Assembly (NCBI RefSeq): GCF_042477335.2
Contig: NC_091245.1
Location: 115,044,501 to 115,108,500, forward strand
Origin: Ovis canadensis
Lineage: Eukaryota > Chordata > Mammalia > Artiodactyla > Bovidae
Length of the DNA stretch: 64,000 bases
Direction of reading: 5' to 3'
The position numbers were made by a program, and so were the translations under genes. Positions 33,301 through 42,973 of this stretch are shown here, one piece after another (the stretch's first letter is position 1; every line of letters starts with the position of its first letter). Below the pieces are notes generated by a model. The model worked only from the letters and a program-made list of their open reading frames with translations. It did not search any database and was not told the DNA's origin.

Positions 33301-34087
33301 GAAACTTTGTTTACCAATGCAGGCACAGTCCATTAAAAAAGAAAAAGTATTGGATTTAAAGTTGTTTCTTTTTATATCCTGGAAATTTTTATGCCATTTG
33401 GAAATACTTTGATTTTTCAGCTAGGAAAAGGGCTCCTAAGAGAGGGGAAATGAAAAGGAATAACCTGCCTGAATGTATAGGTAGATCCAATTTTAGGAAA
33501 AGGTACAAATGAAAGTTAAGAATCTGGAGATTGATGTCTGTCTGCTTGCCTCCACTGTGAAAGTCTCTGAGTGTCCTAGGATGCTCACACCTCAGTTTGA
33601 AGAATATTGATGTAACAAAGGAGGCATCCAACTGAGGTGGGAGAGGCAGTTCTTTTCCTGGTTCACATACTTACACAGTAACTGAGGAACAGTCATTTTA
33701 CTTGCTTGTAACTTTTGATTTAGATTGTCAAAATAAATTAAATTAGACTAATAAAGTTAGGTATTTCAGCTACCTAGGAAGGGAAATTACCTACTTTTAA
33801 ATTTCTTCCTTACTTAGTTATGACACATACACGCGCACGCGCACGCACACACACACACACACACACGAAGTTGGAGAAGCACTGTTCTGAAACAGTTTTG
33901 ATGAAAAGGAAGTTACTTTGTTTTCTCTATTCTCTTACAGGTCTTTGTTGAGTATGCCAATGCTGGTGATTCCAAAGCTGCTCAGAAATTACTGACTGGA
34001 AGGATGTTTGATGGAAAGTTTGTTGTGGCTACATTTTACCCACTGAGTGCCTACAAGAGGGGATATCTGTATCAAACTTTGCTTTAA
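15111..34087 (+). CDS. UHMK1: U2AF homology motif kinase 1 (KIS), 8 coding exons
   Basis: The coding sequence is join(15111..15378, 16657..16949, 17710..17901, 19820..19914, 25545..25621, 25771..25869, 30119..30207, 33941..34087), 1260 bases with the stop, 419 residues. UHMK1 is a nuclear Ser/Thr kinase known to phosphorylate splicing factor SF1, p27Kip1 and stathmin. The kinase domain spans about residues 23-304: glycine loop GSGSSASVY (30-38), catalytic Lys54, HADLKPRN with Asp158, DFG at 177-179 and the APE motif at 199-201. An acidic linker (about 334-350) leads into the C-terminal UHM, a U2AF65-like RRM variant. Its R-X-F motif (RMF, 392-394) is the known ULM-binding feature. The start ATG has C at -3 and G at +4, a moderate context. 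A GTG-started in-frame extension upstream to 14955 is not supported by family length. All domains and key residues are intact. Confidence 0.98.
16657..16949 (+). CDS. UHMK1: UHMK1 coding exon 2
   Basis: This exon encodes residues 90-187, including the hinge, the catalytic loop HADLKPRN (Asp158) and DFG (Asp177). The acceptor is TTTTTTAG|TGAC and the donor CAATCAG|GTAAGA. Exons 1 and 2 share a split Val codon (G|TG). Intron 2 (16950-17709) carries one Bov-tA. Confidence 0.98.
17042..17248 (+). mobile_element. Bov-tA SINE in UHMK1 intron 2
   Basis: A full Bov-tA runs from GGGGCTTCCCTGATGGCTCA to GACACGACTGAGCGTCTAAC, sense to UHMK1 and about 95 bp after the exon 2 donor. Confidence 0.92.
17710..17901 (+). 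CDS. UHMK1: UHMK1 coding exon 3
   Basis: This exon encodes residues 188-251, the activation segment end and APE motif (GYRAPEAEL) and the helix F region ([13 protein letters not shown]). It is phase 0 at both ends (192 bases). The donor is GGAAG|GTAAAC. Intron 3 (17902-19819) holds two MIR-like stretches. Confidence 0.98.
18240..18395 (+). mobile_element. MIR-like SINE, intron 3
   Basis: The pattern CTAACTCAAGGTCATACAAC ... AGAAGGCCAGTGTTCTGCCG is the MIR core and tail. It is diverged. Confidence 0.5.
19130..19330 (+). mobile_element. MIR-like SINE, intron 3
   Basis: A weak MIR pattern (GGCTCTGAAGTTAAATCTCT ... AAAATGATGATAAGAGTGTT) lies here. Confidence 0.4.
19820..19914 (+). CDS. UHMK1: UHMK1 coding exon 4
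   Basis: This exon encodes residues 252-282 and two bases of Ser283, in the kinase C-lobe. The acceptor is TTTTTAG|GCAAAT and the donor AAAAG|GTACAT. The 5.6-kb intron 4 that follows (19915-25544) is the longest and holds BovB, Bov-A2, Bov-tA, a mariner-like element and the 106-bp tandem repeat. Confidence 0.97.
20599..20891 (+). mobile_element. BovB LINE 3' fragment, intron 4
   Basis: A short, fairly young BovB 3' end, close to the family consensus in its last 200 bp, ending CGACTGGACTGAACTGA. Confidence 0.9.
22303..22565 (+). mobile_element. Bov-A2 SINE, intron 4
   Basis: A full dimeric Bov-A2, from GGAGAAGGCAGTGGCACCCC to CGACTTAGCAGCAGCAGC. Both monomers are intact. Confidence 0.92.
22588..22778 (-). 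mobile_element. Bov-tA SINE, intron 4
   Basis: A reverse Bov-tA that lies 20 bp from the Bov-A2 in opposite orientation. It ends with the reverse complement of the head (CCAGCTGAGCCACCAGGGAA). The pair can fold back over the shared Bov-A unit. Confidence 0.9.
23412..23620. mobile_element. Tc1/mariner-type MER element, intron 4
   Basis: Terminal inverted repeats CAGTTGATCCTTGAACAGCA and GTTCAGGGGTCAACTG bound about 209 bp, with TA on both sides as in Tc1/mariner insertions. It is a non-autonomous mammalian DNA transposon. I am not sure of the MER number. Confidence 0.7.
24145..24460. repeat. Three-copy 106-bp tandem repeat, intron 4
   Basis: The unit starts CTAGTTTTGATTTATGTTAC at 24145, 24251 and 24357, an exact 106-bp period in both steps. 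The third copy ends at 24460. Copies differ at only a few positions. It belongs to no family that I recognise. Confidence 0.9.
24655..24679. repeat. Poly-T tract
   Basis: About 24 consecutive T, without a recognisable SINE or LINE body beside it. Confidence 0.8.
25545..25621 (+). CDS. UHMK1: UHMK1 coding exon 5
   Basis: This exon encodes residues 283-308, the end of the kinase domain ([19 protein letters not shown]). It joins exon 4 through a split Ser codon (AG|C) and exon 6 through a split Ala codon (G|CC). Intron 5 is only 149 bp (25622-25770). Confidence 0.97.
25771..25869 (+). CDS. UHMK1: UHMK1 coding exon 6
   Basis: This exon encodes residues 309-341, the linker between kinase and UHM, rich in Asp and Glu ([12 protein letters not shown]). 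The donor GAAG|GTCAGG departs from the GTRAGT consensus and is the weakest in the gene. Read-through into intron 6 would add 16 residues before a TAG at 25917-25919. Intron 6 (25870-30118) holds MLT1, a SINE cluster, a tRNA-Gly-like sequence and old L1. Confidence 0.97.
26030..26372 (+). mobile_element. MLT1-type LTR, intron 6
   Basis: Typical MLT1 landmarks are present: GGTGATTAGGTCATGA-like text, TCAGAACTATGAGAAACAAA, TTGTTTAAGCCACTTAGTGT and TTGTTACAGTAGTCCCAGCA. It lies in sense orientation. Confidence 0.75.
27186..27388 (-). mobile_element. Bov-tA SINE, intron 6
   Basis: A reverse Bov-tA with a short internal duplication near the head (GTCTCCTAGGTCTTCTGTGTCTC region, 27340-27362). The final head bases are diverged. 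Confidence 0.8.
27655..28458. mobile_element. Cluster of Bov-tA/Bov-A copies, intron 6
   Basis: In order: a cut Bov-tA head (+, 27655-27701), a Bov-A piece (-, 27702-27800), a Bov-tA (-, 27805-28008), the tRNA-Gly-like sequence (-, 28029-28099), a Bov-tA lacking most of its head (+, 28107-28250) and a nearly full Bov-tA (+, 28252-28458). Copies lie in both orientations. Confidence 0.8.
28029..28099 (-). tRNA. tRNA-Gly(GCC)-like sequence, possible pseudogene
   Basis: Read on the minus strand, 71 bases fold as a tRNA-Gly. The acceptor stem GCATGGG/CCCATGC pairs perfectly and A is the discriminator. The A-box region GGTGGTTCAGTGGTAGAATT matches tRNA-Gly, and GCC stands in the anticodon place (CTGCCAT loop). 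The T stem is CCAGG/CCTGG, five pairs. Defects: one mismatch in the anticodon stem (G-A) and a T-loop of TTCATTT in place of TTCGATT, which damages the B box. It is not the Bov-tA head, which differs and lacks this acceptor stem. A decayed gene copy is most likely, though it could still be transcribed. Confidence 0.6.
29400..29945 (+). mobile_element. Old L1 3' fragment, intron 6
   Basis: The text resembles the ORF2 end and 3' UTR of old mammalian L1 (GTATTATTTATAATGGCAAG, ATTGTTCATCAGTAGGACAC). It is diverged and the boundaries are rough. Confidence 0.5.
30119..30207 (+). CDS. UHMK1: UHMK1 coding exon 7
   Basis: This exon encodes residues 342-371, the first half of the UHM including the acidic helix ([15 protein letters not shown]). 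The acceptor is TAACCAG|ATG and the donor GGACAA|GTAAGT. Intron 7 (30208-33940) holds MER20, L2, Bov-tA, a tRNA-iMet-like remnant and BovB. Confidence 0.97.
30800..31012 (-). mobile_element. MER20 (hAT) element, intron 7
   Basis: The reverse complement of MER20 is recognised by ATTATAGGATGTGTAACGTC, AAATGTCTCTAGACAGTGCC and AAATGTCCCTGGGTGCAATC. The far terminal repeat is worn. Confidence 0.75.
31160..31545 (+). mobile_element. L2-like LINE fragment, intron 7
   Basis: L2-type landmarks occur: CAGTATTTATTGAGCATAAC, AACAGCAAATTTCAAGGCCC. The copy is very old and its borders are approximate. Confidence 0.5.
31636..31748 (-). mobile_element. Truncated Bov-tA SINE, intron 7
   Basis: A Bov-A body and a partial head in reverse (AATACTGGAGTGGGTTGCCA, ATTGAACCCAGGTC). 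It is cut at a short A-run. Confidence 0.8.
31781..31850 (+). pseudogene. Initiator tRNA-Met-like pseudogene, intron 7
   Basis: The 3' half matches initiator tRNA-Met closely (GATGGACCGAAACCATCCTC then TGCTG), and the D-arm side keeps GAAGCGTGCTGG. The anticodon loop is decayed: it is shortened and CAT reads TGT. The acceptor 5' strand AGCAACG no longer pairs fully with CTCTGCT. It is therefore not a working tRNA. An A-run lies about 20 bp upstream. Confidence 0.65.
31864..32057 (+). mobile_element. Bov-tA SINE, intron 7
   Basis: A Bov-tA with a standard head (GGGCTTCCCCAGTGGCTCAG) and a 3' end diverged by an insertion (ACCCCTACACATTCCATGGG). Confidence 0.85.
32080..32473 (+). mobile_element. 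BovB LINE 3' fragment, intron 7
   Basis: It starts at the CRRID motif of the BovB polyprotein (GTGCCGAAGAATTGATGCTT) and ends CAACTGAACTGAACTGACAC. It is 5'-truncated. Confidence 0.92.
33828..33866. repeat. (CA)n/(CG)n microsatellite near exon 8
   Basis: ACACGCGCACGCGCACGCAC passes into (CA)n. It ends about 75 bp before the exon 8 acceptor, so CA-rich RNA lies in the last intron. Confidence 0.9.
33941..34087 (+). CDS. UHMK1: UHMK1 coding exon 8 (terminal)
   Basis: This exon encodes residues 372-419 and the TAA stop: the RNP1-like strand ([15 protein letters not shown]) and the R-M-F motif of the UHM. The exon continues into the very long 3' UTR. A mixed CA/CG repeat ends about 75 bp upstream of its acceptor. 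Confidence 0.98.
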   Translation, partial: VFVEYANAGDSKAAQKLLTGRMFDGKFVVATFYPLSAYKRGYLYQTLL

Positions 34088-37000
34088 TCAGTAACCTGAG
34101 GACTGTTTTCTGTTTCTCCTCTTCCATCTCCTGGGTTATTCTACATCTGAATGCAGGAGTACCCCTCCCCCCCTTACCATTTTAAGGGAATACTTTGTAT
34201 ATTTATTCAGTCCTGCTAATGTGCAGCCATTGCTCAAGCAGTGACTGCATTGCAGACACTGGGCACTGCGTAGGACAAGCCCTCTTAGCTATACATTGAG
34301 GGCTTGTAGAGCATCCATGTGGGCATCTTTTACTTGTGCAGTAGGGCAAGTGCTGCTCTTCAGTATGTAACTTAAAAAGATATTAACTATTTCATGTGAT
34401 CACGAGGCAGGGATGAATACTATCCTGTCATAGGAATATTAACAAATTCGTTAGCGTTGGTGACATCACTTACAGATTATCCCTTCATGTTGTTAGATGG
34501 TTCTTCCTTATTGATATCTGTAGTTGGCACTGGATGCTCTCAGTAATTTAAAGTAATTGTCAAGCAGCAGTTCCCTACTGTGTTCTTAACACTGAGTTAT
34601 GATTTTTTTTAAAGGAGTACTGTAGTACTGAATATTCCTTTAAAGAAACTGCGGTGAGCCTATCTATATATTTTTTTTTAATTAAGGCTTTTAAAATAGA
34701 AAGCTGATGCTTGATCTTGCACAATTTTTATGTCTAGTACGTATGCTCGAGTGAGTGTGCAGGTATGAAAGGTTAGAGAATATTTGAGTAGCATTCTTTA
34801 TAGTGTGAATCTTGTGGGTTAATACAGTCTATGCCCATCTCTTCCCTACCTGTTCAATGTCTATAATATTTAGGATACAGGTTTTTTGGGAGTTGGTGTG
34901 TCTGAAAGAATGAAATGAGAAAATAGTCCATTCCTGAGAGGCCCAGAACATACAAGTCTAGACTGGATTACATTGAAACTCTCTTAAAGTGAGAAAACTC
35001 TTGCAAGAGTTTTGGTACACATAGATTGCCCCATCTTTCAGGGTCTGATTTCAACCCTGCATTAGCTCATCTGTTTTGTACTGACTCTTCTAGGATCATT
35101 GTAAGATTTCTCAAGATACAGTTCTGCCTACTATGATGGAAAATTTATGTTGGTTAAAAAGAAAGAATTAGTTGTTCAGTGAAGGGAAAAGAAAAAAAAA
35201 TAGGTGAAGAGTGCATAATCAAGGATTCTTTATTTCTTCCTTTTTCTCTCATCTCCCTCGCATACCTTCTTTTCCTCTTCCCTCATTCTTTACCTCTATC
35301 CTTAGCTGAAGAGAAGTTAGAGGAAAGCATCCTAGCTGGTCAGGTGGTCTGACTTTTGATTGCAAGGAAGTTAAGAAAGGTGTAGCTATAATAAGGTGGA
35401 AGTAGAAAGAATGAAAAACTCATGAAGAATTCTTAAAAAAATTCATAGCAATCTAACGTGACCCCAGATAGAGGCTACTAGTATTCATGAGTTCATGGGC
35501 ACAGATTGATTACAGGGTTTTAGGAATCATAATTATGGATTCCTCTCACTTTACAGTAGATTGTCTTCAGAGGTTTAATCTTAGGAAATCTTTATAAAGC
35601 ACTGATTATACAAAACAGTTATATACAGGTTATGAATTTTTTGTTTTCTTAACTAAATGAAAAATTTATTTATTTATTTATTTTCCTAAGGAAAACACTT
35701 TTATATCTTTCCCTGCTGGAAGGCTCCTCATATAGTTTTTCCCTGTGGGTGCCATGCAGGTTATTGAGAGCCCAATTAAGAATTTATGTCTTAGAGGATG
35801 AATTATTTTACCCTATTCACACAGTTACTATTTGATATTTTAGTTAATCATAGTTACCTAATTCTTCAGAACTCTCTTTAATATTTATTATGAAGCCAAA
35901 TTTGGTATAAGGAGGATAAATAATGAATTGCCAAAAGACCTTGTGGCCTGGTGCCCAAGGGAAGATTGTATAAGTAACTTCTAATATGTGCCCTTAGGAG
36001 GAAGAGCTACTCTTTTTCATTTTGGCCCTTTCAGAGGTTTATTAGCTGGTTTGGTTTCAGGTGAAAATTCAAGAGACTATTATGGAGACCTAAGCTTTCC
36101 TAAAACATAAATGTTTGTATGGGTAGCAGCTTCTGTGTTGATTAAAAACACCAGGTCCTTCCATACATACTGATGAACACAGTGCAAATGAGTTCTTTTT
36201 AAGGGCAAGTATTTTAGGTTAGCACATAGACCTTTCTCATTTCCCTTCCCCACCACCACCAAAAATAAAAGTCCTTACAAATAAACTGCAGGTAGGCTTC
36301 TGAGCTTAATGATGCAGTGTGCTGCTAACATCTCGATGCTGAATTTCACAGCATTCTTTGATCGTCTTATTGTTGATGTATTCATCATGAGTATATGTAG
36401 TGTTTAACACTGTAGAATTTTATTACAGAAGATGCTAACTAGATTTTAAGTGTGCTGAGGGAATAACTGATGAGCCTAAGTAATCATGCATTGAATTAAA
36501 TGTTTTATATTTAAGCCACAAAATTGAAAAAAGATGCTTCCTTTGATTTAAATTATTTTATAGCTCTTAGCCCATTACTACCAAAGATGACATTTGCATA
36601 TTTTTCTCCCTCTTCTAATATTATAAGAAGTTTAATCTTGCTAACTTTTTTAAACCTGAACCAAATATTAAAAGATGCAGTTTTCATCATCCTTTAGGAT
36701 GAAATATGTACACAGAGATTTTGATTTCTTGAAGTTTTAAAAACAAATTTTCTTTTGGAGAGGTAGGGTAAACATACTAAGGTTCATGTTCACTTAACCC
36801 CTACCAGTTTGGGAAAAATTTTATCTCAGGTGATTTTTCTTTCCCTAAATTAATATCTGTGCTTCCTTCCCTCTTGCCTTCAAGTTTCTTCTTCATTGTC
36901 CCATGATGTTGTCCTAGTACATTTTTGTCCCAGAAAAGGCATGTAAATTGATTGTTCTGTAGGAAATCTTTGGTTCTTTGGAAACATATTTGGAGGAGGT

Positions 37001-40000
37001 GGCTAGTTGGCCACTTTCGAAACTTTAATGCTGTATTTAGAGAAGAATAAATGGGGTTGGATGCCTCAGTAAAAGATAGCACTAGCTAAAAGAAACTATT
37101 TGCTGCATTTTAAAGGCATAATAACAAAATGAGCCTCTTGCAATAAGAGATTGATTGCATTTATTATTACTGTATATCTTCCCTGTTTTGTGGCCATCAG
37201 TATAGCACATCTCTAGAAAAAAAAATTCTCTGCTATGCCTCGAGCCATTGCTATGGCTGCTTTTAGAGCAAAACCACAGATACAGTTTTTCTCATCCTTC
37301 TCCCTGTTTTCATTGAAACAGGTATTGCCTTCTTTTTAAAGGTACTCTGGCTGCTAAATAAGAGTGCTGAGCTATGTTAAATTAACCTTTAAAAAAAATT
37401 CTCTTCTAAAATCATATTACTTATACTTAAATTTTAATCTTTGAGCAAATTTATTATAAGGAATGCTGCCAGAAAGAGTGCTGCCGTGTAAAGGAAGTTG
37501 AAGAGAAACTATGGGCTAAGGTTTGTTTCTGTCTTAGTTCACTGGGCTTCACCCTGGTAAGGGAGTCAGTTATCTTTCTGGAATAAATTATAGTCAGAGT
37601 TACAATACTCAGATGCTGTGTTTTGACTCATTTGAGTTATTTCTCAAATGCAGGTAATTGACATTTTGGCATCGTTTTCTTAGGCTTTTATCCTAACTGT
37701 ATAAAATTAGGCCTAGCTTACATAATTTCTGCTATTAGTTATACTTGGCAGCGTGACATTTTATTTTTTATAATTTAATGAGAATCAGCACCATAGTAGC
37801 TGATGGTAATTATACTGACATAGTTACTGGGTGAGGGGGTGGGGGAGACACTCAGTAACCACATGTTTTACCTGGACTTTCATGCAAGGGTACGTGCTAG
37901 GTGGCTTTATTCAGATTAGGGTACAGATGGAATCTCATCATGACTTTTAGTCTGGTGGATGTGTAGACAGTCAAAGACGTAAGCAAGTGCCTTGTGTTTC
38001 CTGGAAAATTTTAAAACTCATTTGGGTGAAACCTTCTCAGATGATAGTAGTTACTGCTCCTTTGCCTTTTCCTTGGAATAGCTTTTAGTTTGAGTCATAT
38101 AGTATAAAACTTCAACATTTCCTTGGTTTGCCTTTTTTTTTTTAATATGTGTAAAACTGTTCATATTTGTTTTTCCCCCCCCAGTATTACATATAATGGA
38201 AAGCCAGAGTTGTCTAGCAGAATCTAATTCTTCTTAGATGTGGTTCCATTTTTAATATTACGTTTCTTCTTCAAAACTTACTACTCTAGCTCTCTGATAA
38301 AATTTATTTCTTGTTAATTGTGATCACAGTACAGACCAAACTTTGGTCACAGCTCAAAAGAATTTCCATTTCTTAAGGTGCTCAATAAATCACCTTTACT
38401 TTTGAGATGTTAGCCTTTTCAGGTTAGTATCACTTTCTAGCTTTCTCAGTAAATAAAAGCATGTTGAATCTCTGTGAAATGGAATTCATCTGAGCCTCTT
38501 GTGGTTTATTTGGTTAAGTTACATTTCCTTAGTGATAGAGGAGTATGATTTTTTTAGTTTTTGAAGTACCCAAAATTTTAGAGATTTTGTTGTTTTGTTT
38601 TAGGTTAGCGTCTTCTCTGACACCACAGGATATATCGTGTTTGTTATTCAGTGTTTTTCACTGCTTTTTAAATTCACACAGTGAATGACCAGTAGATTAA
38701 CACAGTGACATGTGATTGACAAGCACTTAGGGACATTTAAGAAGGCATACAGTTTTAACTTTTTGCTGCAATTTTGGGCTTTTATAGGAGAAATGGGCTG
38801 TAAAAGAAGTACCTGTAAACCAGAGAGCATTTAGGAAATTGTTTATGGGTGGTCATGAAGGTGATCTTCAGGATATGAGATACATAGTTTACATAACCTT
38901 TGTTCTCCTGATGTGAAGTTTGTATTCATTTTCCTACAACTCAGCACTTTTGTTGTCCGTTACACTATTTAGAAGGATAAATGTTTTATTTGCTTTATTT
39001 TTGCTTTTCAAAGAGTTGTCATAATCATGGCAGTTATGTTTTTGGCACTATCAATGCCAGAATTCATGGGAAATTTATCAAATGATTACAAGTTATTTCC
39101 CATTAAATAGAGTAACTGTCGCAGTATCCTAAAGGAAACCGAGGGCTTTTTTGAAAGTCATGTATGTTTTATGATTAGCTTTGTGATCAGAGAGAACATT
39201 CTGTCTTGTTTTGCCTTATGTGACTGTTGATCCACGTGACTGTTGATCCTTGTTGTGAAGTAAAAGAGCTTATTTTGTTATACTACTTTGTATGATGGAA
39301 TAAGTCACACTCTGAAGGAAAAAACCCAAAACTGGAATTGTCAAAATTTTTATTCCTATTTGCAAAACTCTTAGGTAATAACATCAGAGCTTTTTCTTAT
39401 CATAAACTCTTGATTGTCAGCAAGAGAATTAGATGTAGTCGGTTCTGTCCCAGTTGGAATTCCCTTCCCTTTCTAAGCTCTCTCCTTAATAGTATTCATG
39501 ATGTCAGGATAACGAGTGTGTAAAAGAAAATGTAGTGAGTGTTCTGTATCACACATCCAAACTCATGCATTTATGGACTCAAAATCTTTTCAGTTATTTG
39601 AATTATCTATAGCTATATTATTATATTAGCATGGGTTGTCAAAAATCTACCAGATTTAAGAGTAAAGAAGAGAAAAGTAATATAAACAAAGAGATGAGGG
39701 GAAGAAAATGGCTTCCTTTTTAAGGTATTATTAATTGTTCATATAGTTTATGATCTAAAAATGATATTTATTTTTAAAAATCCAAGTTTGGTACCTGTAA
39801 CGTGGAAACATTGCCTTTTCTATACATTCCTCATCGTTTCCCCAGAAAATTATTTTTAAGAGTGTATGAGACCAGATTAAATATCCATATTCAGTTTGGT
39901 CAGATTTTTAAAAATAAATATTTAAATGAGACTCTATCTTTTGTGTATTTGGTATACATCAACACTTAGCAAATCAAGGATCAGAAAGAAACTGGGGATT

Positions 40001-40930
40001 AGCCATCTCTGTGTTTCCCTTTGCACATTGGGTACAGTGGGTGGCATTAGTATGCACTAGCTGCAGAGTTGTAGCACCTTATGAAAGTAAGTAGTGTTAA
40101 GTACAATAAACCTTGAATAATTTAACATTCCTTTATATCCTCCAAACAGTGTCAAATCTGGCGTAGAACAGATTTTTTCCCCCCAAAGGACTCCATCTTT
40201 GTTCTTTTGTTCACTCTTTGAAATCCAGTTATGATCAATACATTTTGAGAATTTGTGGCTTTCTATATCAGCACTGGAGTGGTTGGTTGTGAGTATTAAA
40301 ACCTACTACTGTTTTCCCTCAATAACATGTAATAGCTGTGTTCTTGCTTAGAAGGTATGGTTAGAAAAATGTGAACGATCACTTAAACCAAAGCCAGTTA
40401 TTAGGAGTATTCTCTCCTGTTGGTTTACCTTCACCTCAGAACTACAAGAATATTACAGTACACAACAGCTGTCTGTAACATTTCTACCAGTTGTTTCAGT
40501 AGTTTATTGGTCTTGGCATTTCTTGGCACTATGGTTCTCTGTTCTTGGTGATGTCTTATTTTTTTGTGATTTTTTTTTTTTTTAATAACTGAGTGGGACT
40601 ATAAATGTAGATGTGTATCAGTACCAAGAAATTCTTTTCTCAAATCTCTATATTTCTGATTTCTATTCAAGTCTTTTAAACATGTTTTTTCTTGCTGAGT
40701 AGCAAAGAACTTTTATTTTCCACTTTCCTATATGCTAAAAATGTATGGACACAGCATTTCAATTAACTGAATTGCATATAGTTTTTTTGCTGAAAACTTT
40801 TATCTGTAAACACGATTGCCTTGTTCAGTTTTGTTGTAAACTGACTTACCATAAGATGCACTGTTGATATGCTTTTTGATGTGTGTTTGTTTGATAAGGG
40901 TGATAAAATAAAGCTTAAAAACAAATGAAT
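34088..40930 (+). other. UHMK1: UHMK1 3' untranslated region
   Basis: From the stop codon to just past the AATAAA at 40907 is about 6.8 kb with no long open frame. No BovB, Bov-A or Bov-tA copy interrupts it, though these occur every 1-2 kb elsewhere. UHMK1 mRNAs are known to have very long 3' UTRs. Possible earlier polyadenylation signals are AATAAA at 36264-36269 and 38384-38389. Tandem ATTTA pentamers lie at 35664-35683. The exact end is inferred. Confidence 0.85.
40907..40912 (+). promoter_or_regulatory. UHMK1: UHMK1 distal polyadenylation signal
   Basis: AATAAA lies at the end of the repeat-free block, with a T/GT-rich stretch (TTTCTGTGTTTAG) about 40 bp downstream. Cleavage would fall near 40925-40935. 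Confidence 0.75.
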
Positions 40931-41582
40931 TGCTTTTTATATTTCAATTATTTCTGTGTTTAGTATAAATATTCAAGATTAGGTAACAGGTGAGTATACT
41001 TATTTTATGGTTTAATTTTTACTGAGAGCTACCATTGAAAACTTTTCATATAGCTTCATTCATTCATTTCTAAAGACTATAATTTTTCACTTTTGAAAAT
41101 AGTGCATAAACTGACAATACCAAAATGTAATTTTTATTTTGGAATAAATGTTTTTGATTATGTAGAAACAGCCTTATCTCATGAAAAGAACCAGAATTCG
41201 TAATTGAGAAACTTGTGTTCTAATCTTGGATCTTTTATTAAGTTGGATGACGTTAATCAAGTGACTTAATTTCTGACAATAGTATGAGATCGTAGGTTCG
41301 ACCATCAGTTGTGGAGCATCTCCTAGATGATGGTACTATTTTAGATTATGTCATGTTTAATGTTCCGTTTTACATTTATGAAAAATAAAGCCCAAATAGG
41401 ATAAATAAACTTGCCCAACATTTACTGTGACTTACAGATGGTAATCATATACTGATGTGGCATGTTTTTTAGGAAACCTGTGGCTGTATGATGAATTCAA
41501 GGGAAAGAGACTGCCGAGAAGAATACCCTAAGAGGCTGATGACTGTGTTAAGAGCTCAGACTAGAGAAAATGAGTATTTAAA
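40931..41582. other. Intergenic, nothing recognised
   Basis: AT-rich sequence without gene or clear repeat. Confidence 0.4.
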
Positions 41583-41770
41583 TTAGTAATTCTCACACTC
41601 CGTGTATAACAGAGTCACCAGGGAGGGCTTGTTAAAATGTAGATTGCTGGACCCTAACCTCTAGAGTTTATAACTGTAGTTTTTGCTGGGTTTGAGAATT
41701 TGCATTTCTACCAAGTTGGTGGATTATGCTGCTGCTGGTGCTCTGGAGACCATACTTTGAGAAGCACTGG
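41583..41770 (+). mobile_element. MER5A (hAT) element
   Basis: MER5A landmarks: GGGCTTGTTAAAATGTAGAT, GAGAATTTGCATTTCTACCA and the end ACTTTGAGAAGCACTG. Confidence 0.8.
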
Positions 41771-41874
41771 GCTAAACAAAGGGTGTGGGCTGTAGGATTG
41801 AAAAGCCAGACCAGATTCTAGCTAATAGGGAATCATTTTCAATCCCTTCTTCTCCCTGATAATTGCAGTAATGA

Positions 41875-42125
41875 TAGTAACTAATTGAGCACTTCTTTTG
41901 TGCCAGGCACTGTGCTAAATGCTTTTTTGTACACTTATCATTTTTTACCCTACATTTAATCCTAATCACAAGCCTGTGAAGAAGATACTGGTGTTCACTT
42001 CATTGGGCAGGGTGGGGTGGCGGGGCGGGGGGGAATGCTCATTTAGATGATTTTACTGCGGATGATTACACAGTAGGTAAATGAATGCCTGGCTCTAAAA
42101 TAGTGCTCTTAACACCACTATGCTG
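41875..42125 (+). mobile_element. MIR SINE
   Basis: MIR pattern GAGCACTTCTTTTGTGCCAG, CTGTGCTAAATGCTTT and ATCCTAATCACAAGCCTGTG, followed by a G-rich insertion near 42010-42035. Confidence 0.75.
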
Positions 42126-42164
42126 GATTGCCTTCCAGGCAGCTTAACAGTTCCTCTCTGGTCC

Positions 42165-42480
42165 GTCTTCCCTTTTCCATTTCCTCTATAATACTTATTT
42201 TAGTCCTGATCTCCTTACTTTATCTTCTGACAAGAGCCTCATCTTTAGTCTCATGCTCTCCAGCCTCTACTTTAAAATGTTGACAGTTTTAATTCTTAGA
42301 AATAAACCTGATCATGCTACTCGGCACTTCAAAAATTCTTCACATTATTTCCTATCTCTTTTCTTGCCTATTTGCCTTCAAAATAATATCTAATTCCCTC
42401 AGATTGGCACATAAGATTTTTCACAATCTGGCTTCTGCAAATCCTGCTGCATTTCCTCCCTCTCTCTGTTTATACTGTAT
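42165..42480. mobile_element. L2-like LINE fragment
   Basis: Pyrimidine-rich text with TAAGATTTTTCACAATCTGG and GATCATGCTACTCGGCAC resembles L2. The orientation was not settled. Confidence 0.5.
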
Positions 42481-42973
42481 GTCCATCCTAAACTACCCAT
42501 CTTTTTACACATTCCATGCTTTTTCCTATATTTGAGGACAGGTACCGTGCATACAAAACCACTAGTGCAGATCTATTGGTGGAGAACTGCTAAGGTTGGT
42601 GCAGGGACCGCTGTCGTCATGCATCTGGACCTGCAGTGGAATCTAAGTCTGCCCAACCTTGCTACAATCATGAAAGCTTTATCACACACTTGGAATTTAG
42701 CATTGATATGGCAATATTCAATACACAGTGAATATTCTATTGTGTAATCTATTGTCTATTCAGTTTGTCTCAACTGTCTCAATATCTTTTATAACCTTTT
42801 TTTTCTCTCCTCCCTAAGACCCAATCAAAACTTGTACTTAAAAATGCCTATTGGGAATTTGTGGGATGTTAGTGTCCTGCAGAATAGTTTGCAAAACACT
42901 AGCTTAGATTTATATTTAAATCTGTCCCTTTTCTTGTAATAAATGCTAACGCTTCATTTAAAATGTGTTTTCC

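Noticed and set aside
39220..39252. Short direct repeat GTGACTGTTGATCC in the 3' UTR
   Set aside because: Two copies of 14 bp, 16 bp apart, are within the range of simple slippage and carry no further signal.
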